Translations under genes and position numbers: made by a program | Notes under the pieces: model-generated | Seen by the model: only the letters and a program-made list of their open reading frames with translations | Told to the model about the DNA's origin: nothing | Databases searched by the model: none | Shown: positions 32,092 through 40,503 of the stretch, in pieces | Numbering within the stretch: the first letter of the stretch is position 1 | Layout: each line of letters begins with the position of its first letter | DNA from: Pseudonocardia hierapolitana | GTDB lineage: Bacteria > Actinomycetota > Actinomycetes > Mycobacteriales > Pseudonocardiaceae | NCBI RefSeq assembly: GCF_007994075.1 | Contig: NZ_VIWU01000001.1 | Location: forward strand, 5,828,001 to 5,892,000 | Direction of reading: 5' to 3' | DNA: 64,000 bases

Positions 32092-34479
32092 ATGACCCAG
32101 ATCGCCGAGACTCCGGCCTACGTCGGGCAGAGCGTGCCTCGCCGCGAGGACGCCGCCCTGATCACCGGCCGGGCCACCTGGACCGACGACATCACGCCGG
32201 CCGGAACGCTCCACATGGCGGTGCTGCGCAGCCCGTTCGCACACGCCCGGATCGGCGGGATCGACACCGGATCCGCCCGCGCGCTCCCCGGCGTCGTGGC
32301 CGTCCTGACCGGCGTGGACCTGGCGGGCGAGTTCGCCATCGGGTTGCCCTGCGGCTGGCCCGTCACCGAGGACATCAAGATCCCCGACCACCCGCCGCTG
32401 GCGGTGGCCGAGGTCAACCACGTCGGCGACGGGGTGGCCGTCGTGCTGGCCACCGACCCGCACACGGCTCAGGAGGCGCTCGGCCTGGTCGAGGTCGACT
32501 ACGAGCAGCTCCCGGCGGTCGTCGACATCGAGGCGGCGCTCGAACCGGACGCCCCGCTCGTGCACGAGGAGCTCGGCACCAACCACTGCTACACGTGGCC
32601 GCTCGCCGTCGGCGACGTCGACGCTGCGTTCGCGCAGGCCGACGTGGTGGTCGAGGGCCGGTACGTGCAGCAGCGGGTGCTGCCATCGGCGATGGAGCCG
32701 CGCGCGGTCGTCGTGACGCCGGAGCCGGTGGGCGGCGCGTTCACCGTCTACACCTCCACCCAGGTCCCGCACTTCGTGCGCGACCTGCTCGCCCTGATCT
32801 GCGGGGTGTCCGACAGCAAGATCCGCGTCGTTGCCCCGGACGTCGGCGGCGGGTTCGGCTCGAAGCTCAACGTCTACGCCGAGGAGGCGCTCGCGTTCGT
32901 GCTGGCGCGTCGCGTGGGCAAGCCGGTGAAGTGGACCGAGACGCGGTCGGAGAACCACATCGCGACGACCCACGGCCGCGGCCAGATCCAGAGGATCGCC
33001 GTCGGGGCCACGCGCGAGGGGAAGATCCTCGGGATGCGGGTGGAGCTGCTCGCCGACATGGGCGCCTACCTCCAGCTGCTCACCCCGGGCATCGCCGTGT
33101 TCGGCGCGTTCACCTACTGCGGCCTCTACGACTTCGGCGCCTACTCCTTCGAGTGCAAGGGCGTGTTCACCAACCTCACCCCCACCGACGCCTACCGCGG
33201 CGCCGGTCGCTCCGAGGCGGCCTACGCGCACGAGCGGATCATGGACGACCTGGCGCGCGAGCTGGGGATGGATCCGGCCGAGGTCCGGCTGCGCAACCTC
33301 ATCCCGCCGTTCTCCGAGCCGCGCACCGTCCCGTCCGGCGTGATGTACGACTCCGGCGACTACGAGGCCACCATGCGGCGGGCGCTGGAGCTCGTCGAGT
33401 ACGAGCGGCTGCGCGCCGAGCAGCGCGAGCGCCGCGAAGCGGGCGACGCGGTGCAGCTCGGCATCGGCATCGGCAACTTCACCGAGAGCGGCGGGCTGTC
33501 GCCGTCCAAGGTCGCCGCGGGGGTGCGGCTGCAGAGCGGCGGCTGGGAGGCCGCGACCGTGCGGATGACGGTCGGGGGCAAGGTCGAGGTCGTCACCGGC
33601 ACGTCGCCACACGGACAGGGGCACGAGACGGTCTGGGCGCAGATCGCCGCCGACGCACTCGGCGTGCACCCCGACGACGTCGAGGTGCTGCACGGCGACA
33701 CCGCGATCGCCCCGTTCGGCCGCGACACCTACGGCTCGCGCAGCCTCCCCGTGGGGGGTGTCGCGGTGCACGTGGCGGCGGGGAAGGTCGCCGCCAAGGC
33801 CCGCGCCATCGCCGCGCACCTGCTCGAGGCGGCCGAGGACGACCTCGAGTTCACGGGCGGCCGCTTCTCGGTGGCCGGCACCTCGGGTCCCGGGGTCACG
33901 ATCCAGGAGGTCGCGCTCGCGGCGTCGCTCGCCAGCAACCTGCCCGAAGGGATGGAGCCGAACCTCACCGCCGACCACCACTTCGACCCGCCCAACTTCA
34001 CGTGGCCGTTCGGCACGCACATCTGCGTGGCCGAGGTCGACACGCTGACCGGCCGTGTCGAGATCCGCCGCTACGTGGCCGTCGACGACTGCGGCCCGAT
34101 CGTCAACCCGGCGATCGTCGAGGGCCAGCTGCACGGCGGCATCGCCCAGGGCGTGGCGCAGGCGCTCTACGAGGAGGCCCTCTACGACGCGGCGGGCAAC
34201 CCGAGGACCGCCACCCTCGCCGAGTACCACTTCCCGACCGCGATGGACCTGCCGAGCTTCACCCTCGACCAGACGGTCACGCCGTCGCCGACCAACCCCA
34301 TGGGGGTGAAGGGGATCGGCGAGTCAGGGGCGATCGGCTCCTCACCCGCGGTCGTGAACGCGGTGATCGACGCCGTCGCCCACCTCGGGGTCACGCACCT
34401 CGACATGCCGATCACTCCCGAGAAGGTCTGGCGGGCCGTCGGCGGGGCGGGTCACACTGCCAGCACGCGCCAACAATGA
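32092..34479 (+). CDS. Xanthine-dehydrogenase-family molybdopterin hydroxylase, large subunit (CoxL form II type)
   Basis: 795 residues. [20 protein letters not shown] begins the aldehyde oxidase/XDH a/b-hammerhead domain, and [20 protein letters not shown] binds the molybdopterin. [11 protein letters not shown] near residue 370 is the form II motif (form I CO dehydrogenases have AYxCSFR). The catalytic Glu is in [12 protein letters not shown] (E744). The enzyme hydroxylates an aldehyde or N-heterocycle using Mo and needs FAD (medium) and [2Fe-2S] (small) subunits, neither of which is in the window. Its stop is 13 bases before pxpA, so it leads that operon. ATG with GAGGAGG upstream. Confidence 0.88.
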   Translation: MTQIAETPAYVGQSVPRREDAALITGRATWTDDITPAGTLHMAVLRSPFAHARIGGIDTGSARALPGVVAVLTGVDLAGEFAIGLPCGWPVTEDIKIPDHPPLAVAEVNHVGDGVAVVLATDPHTAQEALGLVEVDYEQLPAVVDIEAALEPDAPLVHEELGTNHCYTWPLAVGDVDAAFAQADVVVEGRYVQQRVLPSAMEPRAVVVTPEPVGGAFTVYTSTQVPHFVRDLLALICGVSDSKIRVVAPDVGGGFGSKLNVYAEEALAFVLARRVGKPVKWTETRSENHIATTHGRGQIQRIAVGATREGKILGMRVELLADMGAYLQLLTPGIAVFGAFTYCGLYDFGAYSFECKGVFTNLTPTDAYRGAGRSEAAYAHERIMDDLARELGMDPAEVRLRNLIPPFSEPRTVPSGVMYDSGDYEATMRRALELVEYERLRAEQRERREAGDAVQLGIGIGNFTESGGLSPSKVAAGVRLQSGGWEAATVRMTVGGKVEVVTGTSPHGQGHETVWAQIAADALGVHPDDVEVLHGDTAIAPFGRDTYGSRSLPVGGVAVHVAAGKVAAKARAIAAHLLEAAEDDLEFTGGRFSVAGTSGPGVTIQEVALAASLASNLPEGMEPNLTADHHFDPPNFTWPFGTHICVAEVDTLTGRVEIRRYVAVDDCGPIVNPAIVEGQLHGGIAQGVAQALYEEALYDAAGNPRTATLAEYHFPTAMDLPSFTLDQTVTPSPTNPMGVKGIGESGAIGSSPAVVNAVIDAVAHLGVTHLDMPITPEKVWRAVGGAGHTASTRQQ

Positions 34480-34492
34480 CGGGAGTCCGACA

Positions 34493-35233
34493 ATGGTGGC
34501 GATCAACTGCGACATGGGCGAGGCCTTCAGCATCTACCGCTGCGGCGACGACGAGGGCCTGATGCCCTGGATCACGCTCGCGAACGTGGCCTGCGGGTTC
34601 CACGCCTCCGACCCGCGGGTGATGCGGCGGACGGTCGCCCTCGCCGAGGAGCACGGGGTGCGGGTGGGCGCCCACCCGTCGCTGCCCGACCGCGAGGGCT
34701 TCGGCCGCCGCGAGATGAAGATGGAGCGCGACGAGCTGACCGCGGCCGTGATCTACCAGGTCGGCGCGCTGGCCGGCTTCCTGCGCGAGCGGGGCATGGA
34801 GCTCAACCACATCAAGCCGCACGGTTCGCTGTACGGGATGGCGGCCCGCGACGAGCAGGTCGCCGAGGCTGTCGCGGACGCGGCGGCGGTGTTCGGCGTG
34901 CCGCTCATGGGCATGTCGGGCACGGTGCACGAGCGCGTCTGGGGGTCGAGCCCCGGCGGGTTCATCTCCGAGTACTACGCCGACCTCGACTACCGCCCGG
35001 ACGGCTCGCTGATCATCACGCGCGAGCACGCCGCGTTCGACCCCGCCTCGTCGGCCCGGAAGGCGCTCCGCGCCGTCACCGACGGGGTCGCCACCGCCGT
35101 CGACGGCACCGAGATCCCCGTGCGCGCCGACTGCGTCTGCGTGCACTCCGACACCCCCAACGCCGTCGACCTCGCGAAAGCCGTTCACGAGGCGCTGCGT
35201 CCCCACCTGGACCAGAGAGGAGCTTCTGCGTGA
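34493..35233 (+). CDS. pxpA: 5-oxoprolinase subunit A (LamB/YcsF family)
   Basis: 246 residues. [40 protein letters not shown] and [17 protein letters not shown] are invariant LamB/YcsF segments, and [17 protein letters not shown] follows. The barrel carries the acidic and His residues that cleave 5-oxoproline to glutamate with ATP once joined with PxpB and PxpC. GTGA overlap with the biotin-carrier gene. Here the operon also holds biotin carboxylase parts, so the natural substrate may be wider than 5-oxoproline. Confidence 0.9.
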   Translation: MVAINCDMGEAFSIYRCGDDEGLMPWITLANVACGFHASDPRVMRRTVALAEEHGVRVGAHPSLPDREGFGRREMKMERDELTAAVIYQVGALAGFLRERGMELNHIKPHGSLYGMAARDEQVAEAVADAAAVFGVPLMGMSGTVHERVWGSSPGGFISEYYADLDYRPDGSLIITREHAAFDPASSARKALRAVTDGVATAVDGTEIPVRADCVCVHSDTPNAVDLAKAVHEALRPHLDQRGASA

Positions 35234-35475
35234 GCCGCTTCGAGGTCGTCTCACCCATCCCCGGCATCTTCTACCGCAGGCCCGACCCGGACAGCGACGT
35301 GTTCGCCACCGAGGGGCAGACCATCGGCGCCGACGACACCGTCTGCCTCGTCGAGGTCATGAAGTCCTTCCACCCGGTCCCGGCCGGCGCGGCGGGCACC
35401 CTCGTGGAGTTCCTCGTCGAGAACGAGGACGTGGTCGACGCGGGGCAGCCGGTCGCGGTGATCGAGGCCGGCTGA
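35230..35475 (+). CDS. Biotin carboxyl carrier protein (short, stand-alone)
   Basis: 81 residues, essentially only the biotinyl domain. EVMKSFHPVPAG holds the biotinylated Lys 45 in the EVMKS motif, with flanking Pro/Ala turns (VVSPIPGIFYRRPDP, DAGQPVAVIE). It lacks the long Pro/Ala N-terminal arm of AccB. The GTG start overlaps pxpA. It should swing carboxybiotin between the neighbouring carboxylase and a PxpB/PxpC-like acceptor, as the biotin domain does in urea amidolyase. Confidence 0.88.
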   Translation: MSRFEVVSPIPGIFYRRPDPDSDVFATEGQTIGADDTVCLVEVMKSFHPVPAGAAGTLVEFLVENEDVVDAGQPVAVIEAG

Positions 35476-35477
35476 GC

Positions 35478-36836
35478 GTGAAGCGGCTCCTCGTCGCCAA
35501 TCGCGGCGAGATCGCGGTGCGGATCATCCGGGCCGCGCGCGATCTCGGGATCTCCACGGTGGCGGTGCACAGCACCGCGGACGCCGGGGCCCGCCACGTC
35601 CGGCTCGCCGACGCGGCGGTGGAGATCGGCCCGCCGCCCGCGGGCAAGAGCTACCTGGTGGCCGACGCGATCGTGGAGGCGGCCCGGTCGGCGGGCGCCG
35701 ACGCCGTGCACCCGGGCTACGGGTTCCTGTCCGAGCGGGCCGGGTTCGCCGCGGCGGTCGCCGACGCCGGGCTCGCCTTCGTCGGACCGGATGCGGACGT
35801 GATCGACCGGATGGGCGACAAGGTTCGGGCCCGCCAGGTGGCCGCGGCCGCGGGCGTGCCGACCGTGCCGGGCACGCCTGGCGGTGTCGAGGACGTCGAG
35901 GCGGCCGTGGCGGCCGCCGCGGAGGTCGGCTACCCGGTCATGCTCAAGGCCGCCGCGGGCGGCGGCGGGCGCGGCATCCGCGTCGTCGAGGACGAGGCGG
36001 GGCTGCGCACGGCGTTCCCGGCCGCGTCCAGGGAGGCGGCGAGCGCGTTCGGCGACGGGCGGATGTACCTGGAGCGCTTCGTCCGCCGGGCCCGCCACGT
36101 CGAGGTGCAGGTGCTCGGCGACGGCACCGATGCCGTGCACCTGTTCGAGCGGGAGTGCTCGCTGCAGCGGCGGCGGCAGAAGGTGGTGGAGGAGGCACTG
36201 GCCCCGGGCATCGACTCGCGGGTGCGGGACGGGATGACCGCCGCGGCCGTCCGGCTGGCCCGCGAGGTCGGCTACCGCAGCGCGGGCACCGTGGAGTTCC
36301 TCGTCGACGACGAGACGCACGAGTTCTTCTTCATCGAGATGAACACCCGCATCCAGGTGGAGCACCCGACCACCGAGCTGGTCACCGGCATCGACCTGGT
36401 CACCGCGCAGCTGCGCATCGCGGCGGGCGACCCCCTGCCGCACGCGCAGCCCGACATCGCCGTTCGCGGGTGGGCCATCGAGTTCCGCGTGAACGCCGAG
36501 GACCCGGCGCGCGGCTTCCTGCCCTCGCCGGGCAAGGTCGGGCGCGTCGAGCTGCCGGCAGGCCCATGGGTGCGGGTCGACACGTGGCTGGAGCCCGACG
36601 TCACGGTCCCGCCGTTCTACGACTCGCTGCTCGCGAAGGTCGTGGTGTGGGGCGAGGACCGGGAGTCCGCGATCCGCCGTTCCCGCCGCGCGTTCGCCGA
36701 GTTCGCCGTCGAGGGCGTCCCGACCACGGCGGGCCTGCACACCGAGATCCTCGACCAGCCGTGGTTCGCGGCGGGGGAGTTCCACACCGGAACGCTGGAG
36801 CAGTGGTTGTCCGACCGCGAGGAGGCAACGGCATGA
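35478..36836 (+). CDS. Biotin carboxylase (AccC-like)
   Basis: 452 residues. RLLVANRGEIAVRIIRAARD, PGYGFLSERAGFAAAV, the ATP-grasp loop KAAAGGGGRGIRVV, HVEVQVLGDGTDAVHLFERE and EMNTRIQVEHPTTE (catalytic Arg region) are all intact. It carboxylates biotin with ATP and bicarbonate. GTG start two bases after the carrier gene. Its stop overlaps a 13-codon mini-ORF that leads to pxpB. It lies inside a 5-oxoprolinase operon rather than beside a carboxyltransferase, so it probably serves that complex. Confidence 0.92.
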   Translation: MKRLLVANRGEIAVRIIRAARDLGISTVAVHSTADAGARHVRLADAAVEIGPPPAGKSYLVADAIVEAARSAGADAVHPGYGFLSERAGFAAAVADAGLAFVGPDADVIDRMGDKVRARQVAAAAGVPTVPGTPGGVEDVEAAVAAAAEVGYPVMLKAAAGGGGRGIRVVEDEAGLRTAFPAASREAASAFGDGRMYLERFVRRARHVEVQVLGDGTDAVHLFERECSLQRRRQKVVEEALAPGIDSRVRDGMTAAAVRLAREVGYRSAGTVEFLVDDETHEFFFIEMNTRIQVEHPTTELVTGIDLVTAQLRIAAGDPLPHAQPDIAVRGWAIEFRVNAEDPARGFLPSPGKVGRVELPAGPWVRVDTWLEPDVTVPPFYDSLLAKVVVWGEDRESAIRRSRRAFAEFAVEGVPTTAGLHTEILDQPWFAAGEFHTGTLEQWLSDREEATA

Positions 36837-36874
36837 CCGCCGACGTACTCGTTCCCGCGCAGGCGGCGTCATGA
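36833..36874 (+). CDS. 13-residue coupling mini-ORF
   Basis: ATG at 36833 overlaps the biotin carboxylase stop as ATGA. It encodes MTADVLVPAQAAS and ends in a TGA that overlaps the pxpB start, again as ATGA. A strong ribosome site (GAGGAGG, 36819-36825) precedes it, whereas pxpB itself has only a weak one. Ribosomes would therefore reach pxpB by re-initiation from this peptide. It may be a pure coupling device or the vestige of a gene. Confidence 0.5.
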   Translation: MTADVLVPAQAAS

Positions 36875-37764
36875 CGGCCATGGCCGAGGTGACGCCGGCC
36901 CGCTACAGCTGGGGAGGCGACGAGTTCGTCTTCGTCGAGCTGGCCGAGGAGATGAGCCTGCAGGCCAACTTCCGGGCGATGGCCATCACGAAGAAGCTCT
37001 CCGACGCGCGGCCCGACGGCGTGCTGGAGATCTGCCCGGCCAACGCGTCCTACCAGGTGCGGTTCGACCCCGACGTGCTGGATCCGCACGAGCTCCTCGC
37101 GCTGCTGAAGGACCTGGAGCAGCAGGTCGGCGACGCCCACGAGCTCGCCCTGTCCACCCGCGTGCTGGAGATCCCGGTGCTCTACCGCGACCCGTGGACC
37201 ACCGAGACGCTCATGCGGTTCCGCGACCGCCACCAGGACCCGTCCGCCACCGACATCGAGTACGCGGCGCGCATCAACGGCTACTCGTCGGTGGACGACT
37301 TCATCGCCGCGCACTCCGGCTCGCCGTGGTTCACCTCGATGGTCGGGTTCGTGGCCGGGCTGCCGTTCCTCTTCCAGATGGTGCCGCGGGAGCGGCAGAT
37401 CATCGTGCCGAAGTACCTGCGGCCGCGGACCGACACCCCGAAGCAGACGGTCGGCTACGGCGGCTGCTTCGCCTGCATCTACTCGGTGCGCGGTGCGGGC
37501 GGTTACCAGATGCTCGGCATCACGCCCGCCCCGATCTACGACCCCACCCAGACGCTGCCGGACTTCACCGACTTCATGGTGCTGTTCCGCCCGGCCGACA
37601 TCGTGAAGTTCGCGCCCATCGACAGTGATCGCTACGACGAGCTGCTGGCGGAGGTCGAGGCCGGGACGTTCCACGTCACGGCCCGGCCCGTCGAGTTCCA
37701 CCTGCAGTCGTTCCTCGACGACCCCGACGGCTACAACGCCCGGCTCCTGGAGGTCCTGAAGTGA
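36871..37764 (+). CDS. pxpB: 5-oxoprolinase subunit B (KipI family)
   Basis: 297 residues, longer than the usual ~220. The KipI/carboxyltransferase-1 core covers about 75-290: ALSTRVLEIPVLYRDPWTTE, ARINGYSSVDDFIAAHSGSP, FVAGLPFLFQMVPRERQI and GGYQMLGITPAPIYDP, where the last two are the conserved GF.pGfpYl and yGIIGRTP-type regions in variant form. The first ~70 residues are an additional N-terminal lobe. The ATG at 36871 overlaps the mini-ORF stop; an ATG nine bases later is an alternative. Forms a heterodimer with PxpC. Confidence 0.84.
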   Translation: MTAMAEVTPARYSWGGDEFVFVELAEEMSLQANFRAMAITKKLSDARPDGVLEICPANASYQVRFDPDVLDPHELLALLKDLEQQVGDAHELALSTRVLEIPVLYRDPWTTETLMRFRDRHQDPSATDIEYAARINGYSSVDDFIAAHSGSPWFTSMVGFVAGLPFLFQMVPRERQIIVPKYLRPRTDTPKQTVGYGGCFACIYSVRGAGGYQMLGITPAPIYDPTQTLPDFTDFMVLFRPADIVKFAPIDSDRYDELLAEVEAGTFHVTARPVEFHLQSFLDDPDGYNARLLEVLK

Positions 37765-38729
37765 TCGAGGTTCTCAAGCCCGGGCTGTCCACCACCGTGC
37801 AGGACGCCGGCCGCACCGGCTACTACCACCTGGGCATCCCGCCGTCGGGCGCGCTCGACCAGTACTCGCTGCGCGCGGCGAACCTGCTGGTCGGCAACGC
37901 GGCGGGCGCCGCGGCGCTCGAGGTCGTCTACATGGGACCGGAGCTGGCCTTCACCGCCGACGCCGTCGTCGCCGTCACCGGGGCGAGCATGGTGCCGAAG
38001 GTCAACGGGGAGGAGCGGCCGAACTGGGAGTCGTTCCCGGTGTCCGCGGGCGACGTGCTCGGCTTCGCCTACCTCACCGCGGGGGCACGGGCATACATCG
38101 CGGTCTCCGGCGGGATCGACGTGCCCGAGGTGCTGGGCAGCCGTTCGACCTACGCCCTCGGCGCACTCGGCGGCCTGTCCGGACGTCCGCTCGCGGCCGG
38201 GGACCGGCTTCCGGTCGGGTCGGGTCCGGGCGCGGCTCCGGGGCGGAGCGTGCCCGCCGACCTGCGGCCGAACCTGGCGAAGGACGTCGAGGTGCGGGTC
38301 GTGATGGGCCTCTACGACCACCGCCTCAGCGAGGCGGGCCGCACGGCCTTCCTCGACAGCACGTGGGACCTCACCCCGGTCGCCGACCGCATCGGGTTCC
38401 GCTACGCAGGCCCTGAGCTGGAGACCGTGCCGCGCGAGCCCCCGTTCGGGGCGGGGCAGGACCCGTCGAACATCGTGGACGCGCCGTACCCGATCGGCTC
38501 GATCCAGGTGCCGGGCAGCGTCGAGCCGATCATCCTGCACCGCGACGCCGTCTCCGGGGGCGGCTACATGATGATCGCGACCGTGCTGTCGGGGGACCTC
38601 GACGTCGTCGCCCAGTCGGCGCCGAAGACCCGTACCCGCTTCGTGGAAGTGGACCTGGACGGCGCGCTGGCCGCCCGCTCGGACTACCGCAAGCGCACCC
38701 GGCGGCTCGCGGAGGCGCTCGAGGGCTGA
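37761..38729 (+). CDS. pxpC: 5-oxoprolinase subunit C (KipA family)
   Basis: 322 residues. IEVLKPGLSTTVQDAGRTGY is the family opening. DQYSLRAANLLVGNAAGAAA, RAYIAVSGGIDVPEVLGSRS and HRDAVSGGGYMMIATVLSGD are the remaining conserved blocks of the KipA/carboxyltransferase-2 domain. GTG start overlapping pxpB. In urea amidolyase the equivalent domain binds the substrate amide and accepts the carboxyl group from biotin. Last gene of the operon and followed by a long hairpin. Confidence 0.9.
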   Translation: MIEVLKPGLSTTVQDAGRTGYYHLGIPPSGALDQYSLRAANLLVGNAAGAAALEVVYMGPELAFTADAVVAVTGASMVPKVNGEERPNWESFPVSAGDVLGFAYLTAGARAYIAVSGGIDVPEVLGSRSTYALGALGGLSGRPLAAGDRLPVGSGPGAAPGRSVPADLRPNLAKDVEVRVVMGLYDHRLSEAGRTAFLDSTWDLTPVADRIGFRYAGPELETVPREPPFGAGQDPSNIVDAPYPIGSIQVPGSVEPIILHRDAVSGGGYMMIATVLSGDLDVVAQSAPKTRTRFVEVDLDGALAARSDYRKRTRRLAEALEG

Positions 38730-38736
38730 CCCGGAA

Positions 38737-38791
38737 GTTCAGGAAAGCCACATTCAGGGCCGTACAGGCCAGGAAAGTGGCTTTCCTGAAC
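38737..38791. terminator. 19-bp-stem hairpin, AGGAAAGTGGCTTTCCT family
   Basis: 38737-38755 (begins GTTCAGGAAAGCCAC) and 38773-38791 pair at 18 of 19 positions around a 17-base loop. It lies 8 bases after pxpC. Its core GGAAAGTGGCTTTCC is shared with 7904-7952 and, in part, 13212-13238, so this is a dispersed element doing terminator duty. Confidence 0.7.
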
Positions 38792-38809
38792 TCGCGGTGG
38801 TGTCCCCCT

Positions 38810-38815
38810 TAGCGT
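38810..38815 (+). promoter_or_regulatory. -10 box of a probably leaderless gene
   Basis: TAGCGT fits the actinobacterial -10 consensus TANNNT, 7 bp upstream of the ATG at 38822. No ribosome-binding site lies before that ATG, so transcription and translation probably start at the same base. Confidence 0.5.
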
Positions 38816-38821
38816 GTGCGG

Positions 38822-39985
38822 ATGCAACAACAGCGGTGGGACGACGCCCCGGCGGCGCGGTGGGCCGCGCTCGCCGGGCGGCTGCGCGCGGACGCCGACG
38901 CGCTCGTCGCCGAGTTCGTCGACCGCGTGCGGGCGATCGGCCCGTACGGGCGCGGGGTCGTGCCGCACGAGGTGCTCGAGGCCGACGCCGACCGCACCTT
39001 CGACTACCTGCTGCGGCGGGTGGCCGGGCAGCCCGTCCCGGAGCGGCTGCTCGACATCGGGCCGTCCATCGGCCGGGACAGGGCGCGCCGAGGCGTTCCG
39101 CTGAACGACCTGCTCACGGCGGTGCGGCTGGACTTCCGGGTGCTCTGGGCGGGCCTGCGCGAGCGGGCCGACCCGGACGACGAGCCGCTGCTCGTGTCCC
39201 GCGTCGAGGACGTCTGGGCGGCCGTCGAGGACTACACCACCCAGATCCAGGTGAGCTACCAGGCCGAGGCGGCGCTACTGGCCCGGGAGCGGCAGGGCGA
39301 GCGCACGATGCTCGTGGCCGCCCTGCTCGCAGGCCGTGACCCCGACCCCGACGAGGTGGAGCGGCTGGCCGTCGCGCTCGACGTGGACGTCGACGCCGAC
39401 CTGCTCGTCGCGGCGGCGACCGCCGCTGCGGGTCCGGCGTTGCGGCGGGCGGCCGACCGGCTCGGTGCCGACGGCCGGATGGTGCACGTGCAGTCCACCG
39501 GGCGGCACGTCGTGCTGATCGCGCGGTGGGAGGGCGGGACGGGCGCGCCGGTCCGGGCCGCGCTCGCCGGCGTGCCCTGCGGGGTCGGCCCGCTGGCGCA
39601 CGGGCTCGCCAACGTGCCGCGCAGCGCGCGGATCGCGGGCGAGATAGTCGACGTGTCGCCCCGCGCGGACGGCCCATGCGAGCTCGCCGACGCCTGGCTC
39701 CCCCTCGCCGCCGCGCGCCTGGAGGACGCCGCTGCCGAGCTCGTGGGGAGCGAGCTCGCCGGCCTCGCCGACGTGCCCGTGAGGGAGCGGGACCGGCTGC
39801 TGGCCGCCGTGCGCGCCTACCTGGCGACCGGTTCGGTGGCGCAGGTCGCGGCGCGGCTGTACTGCCACCGCAACACCGTGCTCAACCGCCTGCGCCGGTT
39901 CACCGAGCTCACGGGCCGGGACGTCACGGTGCCGGCCGACGCCGCCGTGGTGCTCCTCGCGCTGCAGTGCACCCGAACGCAGTGA
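38822..39985 (+). CDS. PucR/CdaR-type transcriptional regulator
   Basis: 387 residues. The C-terminal helix-turn-helix (LATGSVAQVAARLYCHRNTV, then LNRLRRFTELTGRDV) is the HTH_30 domain of PucR/CdaR regulators. The first ~150 residues are an all-helical RsbT-co-antagonist-like/GGDEF-less sensor region found in many actinobacterial PucR proteins. Start ATG 38822 (in-frame GTG at 38816 also possible). PucR proteins commonly control purine, proline or amino-acid catabolism, and this one lies directly after the 5-oxoprolinase operon, which it probably regulates. Confidence 0.82.
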   Translation: MQQQRWDDAPAARWAALAGRLRADADALVAEFVDRVRAIGPYGRGVVPHEVLEADADRTFDYLLRRVAGQPVPERLLDIGPSIGRDRARRGVPLNDLLTAVRLDFRVLWAGLRERADPDDEPLLVSRVEDVWAAVEDYTTQIQVSYQAEAALLARERQGERTMLVAALLAGRDPDPDEVERLAVALDVDVDADLLVAAATAAAGPALRRAADRLGADGRMVHVQSTGRHVVLIARWEGGTGAPVRAALAGVPCGVGPLAHGLANVPRSARIAGEIVDVSPRADGPCELADAWLPLAAARLEDAAAELVGSELAGLADVPVRERDRLLAAVRAYLATGSVAQVAARLYCHRNTVLNRLRRFTELTGRDVTVPADAAVVLLALQCTRTQ

Positions 39986-40047
39986 TCCGGCACGGCGGGC
40001 AGGCCGCCGGGGTGACCGGGCGTGCCCGCACGTGCCAGGCTTCGGCC

Positions 40048-40482
40048 ATGGATCGTGAGAACCGCTCCGACGAGGACGACTCCGGAGTCCTCGAACCGGA
40101 GGACAGCCTGGACGACCGCGGCGTGGGTGACGTGCTCGACGAGGGCTGGTCGCCGGCGGAGAAGCCGTGGGCGAGCACCGGCTGGGGCACCACCGCCCGC
40201 GAGGAGGCAGGCGACGAGCCGCTCGACGCGCGGCTCGCGCGTGAGCTCCCCGACGGCGAGGACCGGCCGGGCGACGGGCTCGGGGACAGCTCCGACACCG
40301 ACGGAGAGCTGCTCGACGACGAGGTCGGCGACATCCGCGCTGGTCGGCTCGTGGCCGGGAGCGGCGACTTCGACGACGACGCGGAGCTGTACGCGGTCGA
40401 CGCGGGGATCGACGGGGGCGCGGCGTCGGCGGAGGAGGCCGCTGTGCACGTGGTTTCGGAGGAACGCAGGCTGGACGACTGA
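40048..40482 (+). CDS. DUF5709 family protein
   Basis: 144 residues, strongly acidic and low in complexity (EDDSGVLEPEDSLDDRGVGD, GWSPAEKPWASTGWGTTARE), ending AAVHVVSEERRLDD. This is the actinobacterial DUF5709 family, of unknown function, probably largely unfolded. No membrane segment or catalytic motif. ATG at 40048, 62 bp after the PucR gene; the following aminotransferase starts 21 bp downstream. Confidence 0.78.
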   Translation: MDRENRSDEDDSGVLEPEDSLDDRGVGDVLDEGWSPAEKPWASTGWGTTAREEAGDEPLDARLARELPDGEDRPGDGLGDSSDTDGELLDDEVGDIRAGRLVAGSGDFDDDAELYAVDAGIDGGAASAEEAAVHVVSEERRLDD

Positions 40483-40503
40483 CCCCCGCGTACCGTCACC
40501 GGC

